The notes under the pieces: generated by a model
Told to the model about the DNA's origin: nothing
Database searches by the model: none
The model's input: the letters and a program-made list of their open reading frames with translations, nothing else
Source of the DNA: Lentisphaeria bacterium
Lineage (GTDB): Bacteria > Verrucomicrobiota > Lentisphaeria > Oligosphaerales > Oligosphaeraceae
Direction: 5' to 3'
Assembly: GCA_016288215.1 (NCBI GenBank)
Contig: JAEEYQ010000015.1
Span: 1 to 64,000 of the forward strand
DNA length: 64,000 bases
Made by a program: the position numbers and the translations under genes
Shown here: positions 12,921 to 20,943 of the stretch, piece by piece
Layout: the number at the start of each line of letters is the position of its first letter
Position numbering within the stretch: the stretch's first letter is position 1

Positions 12921-15218
12921 ATGGACATGGACAACAGTCAGATGGCGATGAGAGTCCGCGAACTGCGCACCCAACGGAAATTGACCGTGGAGCAGATGGC
13001 GGAGATGCTCGGTGTGACTCCCGAAAACTATGCGAGCTATGAAGACGGTTCGCGGCAGGCTCCCTTTTCCTTCTATTACAATGTGGCGGAGCAGTTCGGG
13101 CTTGACGTCTCTTCCATTATCAGCGGCGAGGCTCCCAATCTGGCCCATTACACGGTCACACGGGACGGGGAGGGCTTTCCCTTTGTCCGTCGCCCTGGCT
13201 TCTCCTATCTGCATCAGGCCATTCGCATGAAGGAGCGCACAGGAGAGCCCTTCATCGTGACGGCGCCGGGGGAGAGTCAGGACGAGCTGCTGCAGTATTC
13301 GGAGCACAACGGCCAGGAGTTCGATTTGATCCTCTCCGGCTCGCTGAAAGTCTATCTCCGTGGAAGCGAAGAACTTCTGAATGAAGGGGACAGCATCTAC
13401 TTTGACGGGCGGGATGCCCATGCCATGCGGGCGGCCGGCGGAAAGCCCTGCAAGTTCCTCTCCATCGTCATGCACAGCAAATACGATGACGAAGCCCGTC
13501 CCGACCGCTTCGCCGTTGTTCCGAAGGCGGAGGCGGAGCCGGCTCGCGGAGAAAGCCGCCGTCTGCTGTATCAGGACTATATGGAAGAGGAATGGAATGC
13601 GGACGGCACGTTGAAAAACGTCCATTTCCATGTTCCGGAGCATTTCAATTTCGCCTATGACGTGCTGGTGCATCTGGCGGAGAAATGTCCGGACAAGGTG
13701 GCCATGCGATGGGTCTCCAAAGACAAAGTCTGTCATGACTTCACCTTCCGCGAGATTGCGGACAACGCCATGCGGACGGCGAATCTGCTGTATTCCTTAG
13801 GCGTCCGCAGGGGGGACCGGGTCATGTTGGTGCTCAAGCGGCATTATCAGTTCTGGTTCGTGCTGAACGCTTTGCATATGATCGGAGCCATCGCCGTGCC
13901 GGCCTCCTGTCAGATGACGGCCCATGACTTCGAGTATCGTTTCCGTCGGGCAGACATCAAATATGTGGTCTGCACGGCGGATGGCGGCGTCACCAAAGAG
14001 GTGGACGAAGTGGCGGACGCCTGCGGCGTCAAGCTGAAGCTCTCCGTCAACGGCGTGAAGGACGGCTGGCTGAACTATGATGCCCTCTATCCGAATTTCG
14101 AGGCGAATTTCCCCCGTCCCGCCGATTTGAAGACCACGGATCCCATGTTGGTGTTCTTCAGCTCAGGTACCACGGGCTACCCCAAGATGGTGGAGCACGA
14201 CTATGCCTATCCGCTGGGCCACATCATGACTGCCCGCCATTGGCACAAGGTCAATCCCGACGGTCTGCATTTCACCATCGCGGACACGGGGTGGGGCAAG
14301 GCGCTGTGGGGCAAGATCTATGGCCAATGGCTCTGCGAAGCCGGCGTCTTCACCTATGATTTCGACCGCTTCCACGCTTCGGAGATTCTGCCGATGTTCA
14401 AACAATACGGCATCACCACCTTCTGCGCGCCGCCCACCATCTTCCGCTTCATGGTCAAGGAGGACCTCTCCCAATACGACTTCTCCACGCTGGAGCATGT
14501 GACCACCGCTGGCGAGGCCATGCCGGCGGAGGTCAGCGAGGCCTTTGCCCGCGTCTCCGGCCAGCTCCCCTATGAGGGCTTCGGCCAGACGGAGACCACG
14601 CTGACCATCGGTACCTTCGCGGACATGAAGCCGCGCCCCGGCTCCATGGGAAAGGCGAACCCGCAATACAAGGTGACCGTGCTGAACGCGGACGGCAATC
14701 CGACGGCGCCTGGAGAGACGGGCGAAATCTGCGTGAAGGCGGACATGGACACGGACCATCCCTGCGGACTGTTCCGCGGCTACATGAAGTCGCCGGAGGA
14801 CACGAACGCCGCATGGCACGACGGCTATTACCACACCGGCGACCAGGCGTGGCGGGACGAGGATGGCTATTTCTGGTATGAAGGCCGCGCGGACGACATC
14901 ATCAAGACCTCCGGCTACCGCGTGGGCCCCTTCGAGGTGGAAAGCGTGCTCATGGAGCTGCCGTACATCTTGGAGTGCGCCGTCACTGGCGTGCCCGATG
15001 CGACCCGCGGCAAGGTGGTGAAGGCGACCATCGTCCTTGTGAAGGGAAAGACCCCCTCCGACGGACTGGTGGAGGAGATCAAGGAGTATGTGAAGACCCA
15101 CACCGCTCCGTATAAGTATCCTCGCATCATCGAGTTCGTGGATGAGCTGCCCAAGACGGTCAACGGCAAGATCCGCCGCGCCGCCATCCGCGCCCAAAGT
15201 GAGAAGGACAGCCGATAA
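12921..15218 (+). CDS. HTH-cupin-AMP-forming acyl-CoA synthetase fusion
   Basis: A 765-residue protein with three parts. Residues about 8-65 form an XRE-type helix-turn-helix (RVRELRTQRKLTVEQMAEML). Residues about 110-185 form a cupin with FDLILSGSLKVYL and LNEGDSIYFDGRDAHAM. From about 225 onward lies an adenylate-forming enzyme with the ATP loop SSGTTGYPKMVEHD (about 414), YHTGD (about 637), GRADDIIKTSGYRVGPFEVES (about 655) and the catalytic lysine in PKTVNGKIRR near the end, most like short or medium-chain acyl-CoA synthetases. HTH-cupin pairs are usually free-standing regulators; here they precede an enzyme. A second ATG lies six bases downstream. The acyl substrate cannot be read from the sequence. 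Confidence 0.9.
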   Translation: MDMDNSQMAMRVRELRTQRKLTVEQMAEMLGVTPENYASYEDGSRQAPFSFYYNVAEQFGLDVSSIISGEAPNLAHYTVTRDGEGFPFVRRPGFSYLHQAIRMKERTGEPFIVTAPGESQDELLQYSEHNGQEFDLILSGSLKVYLRGSEELLNEGDSIYFDGRDAHAMRAAGGKPCKFLSIVMHSKYDDEARPDRFAVVPKAEAEPARGESRRLLYQDYMEEEWNADGTLKNVHFHVPEHFNFAYDVLVHLAEKCPDKVAMRWVSKDKVCHDFTFREIADNAMRTANLLYSLGVRRGDRVMLVLKRHYQFWFVLNALHMIGAIAVPASCQMTAHDFEYRFRRADIKYVVCTADGGVTKEVDEVADACGVKLKLSVNGVKDGWLNYDALYPNFEANFPRPADLKTTDPMLVFFSSGTTGYPKMVEHDYAYPLGHIMTARHWHKVNPDGLHFTIADTGWGKALWGKIYGQWLCEAGVFTYDFDRFHASEILPMFKQYGITTFCAPPTIFRFMVKEDLSQYDFSTLEHVTTAGEAMPAEVSEAFARVSGQLPYEGFGQTETTLTIGTFADMKPRPGSMGKANPQYKVTVLNADGNPTAPGETGEICVKADMDTDHPCGLFRGYMKSPEDTNAAWHDGYYHTGDQAWRDEDGYFWYEGRADDIIKTSGYRVGPFEVESVLMELPYILECAVTGVPDATRGKVVKATIVLVKGKTPSDGLVEEIKEYVKTHTAPYKYPRIIEFVDELPKTVNGKIRRAAIRAQSEKDSR

Positions 15219-15240
15219 CAGCTGCATAAACAAGAATCGT

Positions 15241-15273
15241 GGAGCGGCGGAAATTGACGTTTCACCGCTCCTA
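15241..15273 (+). terminator. Possible terminator after the fusion gene
   Basis: GGAGCGG at 15241-15247 pairs with CCGCTCC at 15265-15271, followed by TATTAA. The stem is seven base pairs, the loop long and the T-run poor, so this is a weak call. Confidence 0.35.
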
Positions 15274-15300
15274 TTAACATTAAAAAGTCATAGGTGATTG

Positions 15301-17658
15301 ATGATCAGTAAGTTGCAACTTTTTGAACGTGCCGTTGCCATATGTGGCGCGTTGCTGTTGGGCGGCATGCTCCATGCCGCGCCGGAGATTCCGTCTCTGG
15401 ATTGGGAGGTGCGTTCCGACTGGATGAGCGTCAAGACCCCTCACACGTGGAATGGCGTCAAGGCCGTCGGCGACGGCGTGGCGGACGACTCTGCCGCCCT
15501 GCAATGCGCCATCGGTTCCGTTCCCGTCAAAGGCGGCACGGTTTATCTGCCGCCGGGCCGCTACCGCATCACGGAGACCCTGATCTTCGGCACCCTGCAA
15601 TTGGACTACGTGGACGGCGGAGCCCATCTTCCCCAAGGCTTCTCCATCATCGGCTGCGGACGGGACACCACCATCGTCTGGGACGGGCCGGCCGACCAGC
15701 CCATGTTCCGGCTGACTGGCATCCGCGAGTCCCGCATCATCGGCGTGCAGTTCGACGCGGCGGGCAAGGCCAGCTCCTGTCTGGATATGGGCGGACCCGG
15801 CTTCCAGAACCATAACCTCCTCCGCCACTGCGCTTTCAAGAACGCGCGGAAGGCCGCCATCATGACCAGCCGCGTGAAAGTCAACACCTCCTGGACGGAA
15901 AGCCGGATTGAAAACTGCCTCTTCGAAAACTCCGGCTTAGGCATTTTTTTGAGCCATTTCAACGACTACGATTGCGTGCTCGCCGGCTGTGAGTTCCGCG
16001 ACTGCGGCACCGCCGTCCGCACAAGCAAAGGAAACTTCTACGCGCGGGACTGCCATTTCGAACGCAGCCGCGAGGCCGACTTCCGCACCTTCTGCGAACA
16101 CACTCCCACCATGCGCCGCTGCACCTCCTACGGCAGCGCCCACTTCCTCATTCAAGAGAATCCGCACTGCGCCACCGTCATTCAGGACTGCCACATCGGC
16201 GGCTTCACCGCCCCTGACGGCGCCATCCTCCAGAACGTGGTTCCTGCGCTGATCTTCGATACCACCATCGAACCCGCTCCCGCCAACGCGGCGGCCCCCT
16301 CCATCCGATTCCGCCACACGGAAACTGAAAATCTGGTTCACTGCAATAAGCTCAATCCCGACTTCAAACTCGTCACCGCCAACAACAGCTTCACGGGTGG
16401 CCTCCAAAACGCACAGCGCGTCTTTGACCTCAGCGACAAGAGCCAATATCCCGCCAGCGGCCTGACGCCGCAGACCTCCTTCCTCAAGACGGAAGCCGTC
16501 CACGCCGTGCGGACCGACAACCCGAAGGCCGCCGTCATGCCAGGCAAAATTTTTGACGTCAAGCGCGATTTTGGCGCCAAAGGCGGCGAAGTGGACGACA
16601 CAGAGGCTTTCCGCGCCGCCATCGCCGCCGCCAAGGCCCATGGTCATGGCGCGATGGTCTATATTCCGAGCGGACATTACACCGTCCGCCAGACTCTCGA
16701 ACTTGATGGCGACGACTGGTATTTTGGCGGCTCCGGCCTCCAGTCCAACCTCTCATGGTATGGCGAAGAAGGCGGCGTGCCTCTTCACGTGAAATCTCCT
16801 AAGTCATTGGGAATCATTAACTTACAGATAATTCGAAGGGGCGGGCGGCGCGACGGAAAGGACATTTTGCACACCGGCGGCGGCGCGGAGAAGTCCTACA
16901 CGCTCTACGACACCGTGCGCATCCATGGTTGGCTCATCACTGAGCCAGATGTGCGCGGACTGCATTTCGAGGGGCTTGGCCCCAACGACATCGTGCATTC
17001 GCGCGGCACCTACGGCAATCTTATCTTCAAAGACAGCGGCGCGGCGACCATTCTGATCGACAACCACTACGAGGGCACCCTTCATGTCAAAGGTGTGAAC
17101 CCCGACCGCGGCGGCATCACCGCCGTCCAGTTCGCCCTGCTTGAAATCTGCGACCCATGCATATGGATTGAGGACAATAACTCCTTCGTGATGACGGACT
17201 TCTACAACGAGCAGAGCAAATCCCTCTATCGTTTCGCGGGCAACGACACGCTGCCGCGCGGACGCATCACATTGGGTTCCATCAAGGTCGAACACCCCTC
17301 CCGCACCATCGACGGCTACCACGGCGACATCACCCTCCTGTTCCCGCAGTACTATCCACAGTACTATGACAACAAACTGCAAGGCGTGGTGAGCACATGG
17401 AAAACGTCCAACGGCGCCGACGTGGACTATATGGAGGTCGCTTCCTATTACTATGCCCATTCCCTTAACTGGCCGAAGGACAACACGTTCCGTGCGCGCT
17501 TCCTCGCCGTCGGCGGCTCTCCCGCGAAATCTGAGGACGCGGAGCAGTTCCTCTCCGACCAAGCGGATGCGCCTCTTGACGATGCCTTCCGCGCCCAATT
17601 CCATGCGGCCTTGGAGGACATGCGCCGCGTTGGCCTTTTGGACCTTGAACTCAATTAG
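15301..17658 (+). CDS. Secreted pectate-lyase-like beta-helix protein (two Pectate_lyase_3 repeats)
   Basis: A 785-residue protein. I choose ATG 15301 over the TTG at 15298; AGGTGA lies just upstream. An N-terminal hydrophobic segment ending in GGMLHAAPE fits a type I signal peptide. Two right-handed beta-helix starts are visible: KAVGDGVADDSAALQCAI with GGTVYLPPGRYRI (about 50-85), and DFGAKGGEVDDTEAFRAAI with AMVYIPSGHYTV (about 420-465). Each is the 'D-D-T-x-A' plus 'P-x-G-x-Y' signature of the Pectate_lyase_3/GH28-like superfamily. The protein probably binds or cleaves an acidic polysaccharide outside the cell. The exact activity is not predictable. Confidence 0.87.
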   Translation: MISKLQLFERAVAICGALLLGGMLHAAPEIPSLDWEVRSDWMSVKTPHTWNGVKAVGDGVADDSAALQCAIGSVPVKGGTVYLPPGRYRITETLIFGTLQLDYVDGGAHLPQGFSIIGCGRDTTIVWDGPADQPMFRLTGIRESRIIGVQFDAAGKASSCLDMGGPGFQNHNLLRHCAFKNARKAAIMTSRVKVNTSWTESRIENCLFENSGLGIFLSHFNDYDCVLAGCEFRDCGTAVRTSKGNFYARDCHFERSREADFRTFCEHTPTMRRCTSYGSAHFLIQENPHCATVIQDCHIGGFTAPDGAILQNVVPALIFDTTIEPAPANAAAPSIRFRHTETENLVHCNKLNPDFKLVTANNSFTGGLQNAQRVFDLSDKSQYPASGLTPQTSFLKTEAVHAVRTDNPKAAVMPGKIFDVKRDFGAKGGEVDDTEAFRAAIAAAKAHGHGAMVYIPSGHYTVRQTLELDGDDWYFGGSGLQSNLSWYGEEGGVPLHVKSPKSLGIINLQIIRRGGRRDGKDILHTGGGAEKSYTLYDTVRIHGWLITEPDVRGLHFEGLGPNDIVHSRGTYGNLIFKDSGAATILIDNHYEGTLHVKGVNPDRGGITAVQFALLEICDPCIWIEDNNSFVMTDFYNEQSKSLYRFAGNDTLPRGRITLGSIKVEHPSRTIDGYHGDITLLFPQYYPQYYDNKLQGVVSTWKTSNGADVDYMEVASYYYAHSLNWPKDNTFRARFLAVGGSPAKSEDAEQFLSDQADAPLDDAFRAQFHAALEDMRRVGLLDLELN

Positions 17659-17752
17659 CTATGTGTGAAATTTGTCGAGGAGGGGATGAATGCAGGCGAG
17701 TCAAGTTGATTTGCATGAAGGAGAGGACTCCTAAATTATACACAAACTTCTC

Positions 17753-20590
17753 CTATGCGGAATAGTGCCGTACAAAGTTCAAAAGCATCTGATCCGCATA
17801 GGGATGTTTGCCTAAGGAGTTAGTCAAGTCAAAGGCATTTATGACATATTTCCCTTTGCCTGCCGCATACTCGCCAATTGTCAGACCTTGAAGCGCAAAT
17901 GAGATTTCAATTCTGATAGACGCGCAAATTGTCTTTGAGGGCTTCGCAACAGAGGCAAAAAGGTAATCAGGATAAACCGTCCCGAATTTATCAAATTCAA
18001 GCACGCCAGCATCTTTTATGCCGTCGAACAGCGGATGGCTTATTCCGATATTGTCGTTATGATATATGGTGCCTTTTACATTTTTGATGTGAGCTGATTC
18101 CCCTGCGATTCTTTTTAGGACATCTGCATTCTTCTCAAAAAACAGAATATCCGTAAACACGATATTTGATCCAAGCGCGGCCAATTCGTGCAGTGTGTCT
18201 ATAATTTCCGCATTTGCCGAACTCCCTACAAGAACGGCCTTTGGGATGTCCGAGACATCTTTTTGGCAAAGTTCCTTTGTCCTTATTCCGTGCTCATTCA
18301 AAAATGCCGTTGCCCTTTCCGATAGTCCACAAACTGCAATTTCCGCATCAACATCGCATTTCGGCTCCAAAACGGTTATTTTCAAATCGCCGTCATACGC
18401 AACGCCGCCCGTTGTAAGCCGTGCGGAAAAAACATATTCGCCTTCGGGCAGAACCACTTGCTCGCGAAGGGCGGAAAAGGCCAGCGGCGCCATGCCGCCA
18501 TAACCATCGGCGGGATAATTCAATACAAACTCCTTTTTCCACACGCAACCGTCCTTGCCTCTTATGTATGCCTGCGCTGAATAATCACCTGGAGCAAGCA
18601 CATCCTCATTACATAAGACAGCTTCAATTTCAAAGGGTTTTCCCGCATAGACACATCTTCCACTGCTGAAAAGCGACCAACGCAAAGGCTCGTTTCCCTG
18701 CTGAATGGCATAGGCTAGCGAATCCTTTATGACATTGTTTCCCTGCAGTGTCCCCTCATTGCTCACCCCAAAACTCGTGAAACTGAAGCCATTGACCATC
18801 GGGTTTGCCCGATATATGTTGTAAAGCAGCGTCCTCTGGGCGCCGTTAAGCTTCTCTGTATCCCGCACGAAATCAAAGGAAAGCGGATAAACATTCTTCA
18901 GATCATAGAACTCAAGAAAACTCTCCGTTTCATCCCAAAGCCTTTTCACAAAATTCAAGGTCACTGCCCGACTGAGCTTTTCATTGCAGTGCGAAAGATA
19001 GTCTCCCATCGGATCCATTTGCGAGGCGATGCCTGACTCGCTTACAAACACGGGATTCACACCATGCCCCAATCTGCGGAGATAATTTATAGTATCTGAA
19101 ACGACAGGCACTTGCATATAAATATGAACATCGCCCATGGCAGCGTCGATGAACCCGCCGATAAACATGGGAGGCTCTCTATGGGGATAGTCGATGATTC
19201 CTTCCGCGCCAAAATACACGTCCCATTTGTCGGAGCCGGGGTTTGACGCACTTCCAAGCGAGATGTCCCGGTCCCAACGTCCGCTGTGAAGCAGAAACAC
19301 CGCATCGGGCGCATATTCCCTCAGTTTGGGAAGGCTTTGGACGCCATAATTGAAAAGTTCCTTTTGCTCTGTACTGGTTTCATTGAACAGACAATACATC
19401 GCAACGCAGGGATGATTGCGCGAGGCTTTTATCATGTCAATGTTGTAGTCCTCTATCTGCGCGCGTGAATTCTCATGTAGAGTCATCCCCCAGGCTGTCG
19501 CGGCGGCATCAATCACCAAAAGCCCGATTTCGTCGCAGACATTGAGCGTTTCTTCGTTGAAAGCGCGGGCTATTGTGCGTATCATATTAAAGCCAAGCGC
19601 TTTCATGCTAATCGCCGATGACGCTTTTGTTGCCGTATGAGCACCCTTGATGAATATTCGCCTGCCATTTAAACAAAAGAATCCGTTTTTTATCCTGAAA
19701 TCCCTGAAACCGAACCTGACGGATTTATGGCCCTTTCCGTCAACCGTGGCTGTCGCCGTGTAAAGCACAGGCGAGTCAAGTTCCCATAGATGATGGTTTT
19801 GTATCCTGCCGCGAAGTTCGACCCAAGAGCGTCCTGGAGGAATCTCATAACTTCCTCCTATCGTGCAGACCTCGGCTCCGCTCTTCTTGTCGGAGAAGAC
19901 AACCTCAAGCTTTTTGTTTTGAGGTTTGTCGCCTGCGTTCATAATGCCAATCTTGGCACAGACGTCGCCATTTTCCCAAAAGGAACGCACATATATGTCA
20001 TCGATTCTTATCTCTGGCACGACTTGCAAATGCACAAATCCGATAATGCCGCCGATGCATTCAAGACAAAATTGAGTTGTGTCCGAGCCTGCGGCGAAAG
20101 CGCCCACCTGCGCGAAACAACTATTAGGTATTTCGTTGAGTTTGATTCCGTCAATGTCATCGCCTAAGGCCCTCGGCTCAAAGCAGCGTACCGCCATCAG
20201 ATTCTTCTTGCCATAATTCACCTTGTCTGTGACATCAAGGGAAAACTCTTTTTCCTGATGCATATGCCTTCCTGCGTATTTGCCGTTTACATATACTTCG
20301 CAGACATACGCGACCCGTTCAAAAACGGCAAGCAGCCTTTCCGCGTCCGCCAATTCAGGACATGCCTCAAACTCCTTGTAATACCACACATACCCTTGAT
20401 ATTCCGGAAATATGTTTGAATACGAGATATCCATGGTCCATTGTGCATGCGGAATATATTCGGGAACATTCACATCATAGACATCGCTGTCTGGAACGGC
20501 GTTTGCCCATCCCATGTCTTTTCCGACATTCTCTTTGTCTTTGACGATCTTCCACGTTCCGCTGAGCGAGATCATTTTTGCGCTGTCCAT
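17753..20590 (-). CDS. Glycoside hydrolase family 2 protein (beta-galactosidase/glucuronidase type)
   Basis: A 945-residue protein without an evident signal peptide. The order is an N-terminal sugar-binding jelly roll with WYYKEFEACP and VYVNGKYAGRHMHQEKEFSL (about 70-120), an immunoglobulin-like domain ending in VRFGFRDFRIKNGFFCLNGR, and a TIM barrel with IKGAHTATK, ASRNHPCVAMYCLFNETS (Glu as likely acid/base) and FVSESGIASQ (Glu as likely nucleophile). The C-terminal 250 residues contain another beta domain and a GATase-like segment. Base composition is visibly more A/T-rich than neighbouring genes, with more AT-ending codons, and the gene is on the opposite strand to its neighbours, suggesting recent acquisition. 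The substrate is uncertain. Confidence 0.85.
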   Translation of the reverse strand: MDSAKMISLSGTWKIVKDKENVGKDMGWANAVPDSDVYDVNVPEYIPHAQWTMDISYSNIFPEYQGYVWYYKEFEACPELADAERLLAVFERVAYVCEVYVNGKYAGRHMHQEKEFSLDVTDKVNYGKKNLMAVRCFEPRALGDDIDGIKLNEIPNSCFAQVGAFAAGSDTTQFCLECIGGIIGFVHLQVVPEIRIDDIYVRSFWENGDVCAKIGIMNAGDKPQNKKLEVVFSDKKSGAEVCTIGGSYEIPPGRSWVELRGRIQNHHLWELDSPVLYTATATVDGKGHKSVRFGFRDFRIKNGFFCLNGRRIFIKGAHTATKASSAISMKALGFNMIRTIARAFNEETLNVCDEIGLLVIDAAATAWGMTLHENSRAQIEDYNIDMIKASRNHPCVAMYCLFNETSTEQKELFNYGVQSLPKLREYAPDAVFLLHSGRWDRDISLGSASNPGSDKWDVYFGAEGIIDYPHREPPMFIGGFIDAAMGDVHIYMQVPVVSDTINYLRRLGHGVNPVFVSESGIASQMDPMGDYLSHCNEKLSRAVTLNFVKRLWDETESFLEFYDLKNVYPLSFDFVRDTEKLNGAQRTLLYNIYRANPMVNGFSFTSFGVSNEGTLQGNNVIKDSLAYAIQQGNEPLRWSLFSSGRCVYAGKPFEIEAVLCNEDVLAPGDYSAQAYIRGKDGCVWKKEFVLNYPADGYGGMAPLAFSALREQVVLPEGEYVFSARLTTGGVAYDGDLKITVLEPKCDVDAEIAVCGLSERATAFLNEHGIRTKELCQKDVSDIPKAVLVGSSANAEIIDTLHELAALGSNIVFTDILFFEKNADVLKRIAGESAHIKNVKGTIYHNDNIGISHPLFDGIKDAGVLEFDKFGTVYPDYLFASVAKPSKTICASIRIEISFALQGLTIGEYAAGKGKYVINAFDLTNSLGKHPYADQMLLNFVRHYSA

Positions 20591-20716
20591 TCCAAATCTC
20601 CGACGTAACGATTCAGACCCCGCTCCATGCGAGGTTCTTATTCAATAACCCGTAACTCCCCCAAATTGGTGAATAATGATAGCCACTGATTTGCCTCTGT
20701 CAAGGCGTTTCTCTCC

Positions 20717-20747
20717 AAAATCCACGCAATCCTGCGTGGATTTTTTT
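20717..20747 (+). terminator. Strong terminator hairpin without an obvious upstream gene
   Basis: AAAATCCACGCA at 20717-20728 pairs with TGCGTGGATTTT at 20733-20744 around a 4-nt loop, and T's continue to 20747. It points along the plus strand, but the nearest plus-strand gene ends 3 kb upstream at 17658. Confidence 0.75.
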
Positions 20748-20910
20748 ACAATCGTCACTTTCATTTTTGAAGTATGACGTCATATTTATTCACTATTGGT
20801 TAATATTCAATCCATGTGGAGAAAACATCAATGTCGAGCATTCCGGAGAGCATCAAGCGGCATCGCCATCCGCGCACAGTCGGAAGGCTGATCTCGCCGG
20901 ATGATTGCCT

Positions 20911-20938
20911 GAAGCAAGAAGCAAGAAGGAAGAAGGAA
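20911..20938 (+). repeat. (GAAGVAA)4 heptamer array supplying a ribosome binding site
   Basis: The units are GAAGCAA, GAAGCAA, GAAGGAA, GAAGGAA, followed by GACTC and the ATG at 20944. The last two units carry Shine-Dalgarno-like GGAAGA cores. A pyrimidine stretch just inside the gene (CTTCCTTCTTCTTGCC, around 20971-20986) is nearly complementary to the array and could pair with it in the mRNA. Confidence 0.75.
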
Positions 20939-20943
20939 GACTC

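Larger units (their letters stand above)
20591..20943. other. Intergenic region between GH2 and GHL10 genes
   Basis: This divergent region holds a strong hairpin with a T-run (20717-20747), an A/T-rich stretch (about 20750-20815) likely to contain promoters, and the (GAAGVAA)4 array at 20911-20938. No plus-strand gene ends just before the terminator, which is odd. Confidence 0.5.

Noticed and set aside
20850-20898. Stretch reading IAIRAQSEG before a stop, like the end of the acyl-CoA synthetase at 15218
   Set aside because: Only about nine residues match and the context before it does not, so a gene relic cannot be claimed.
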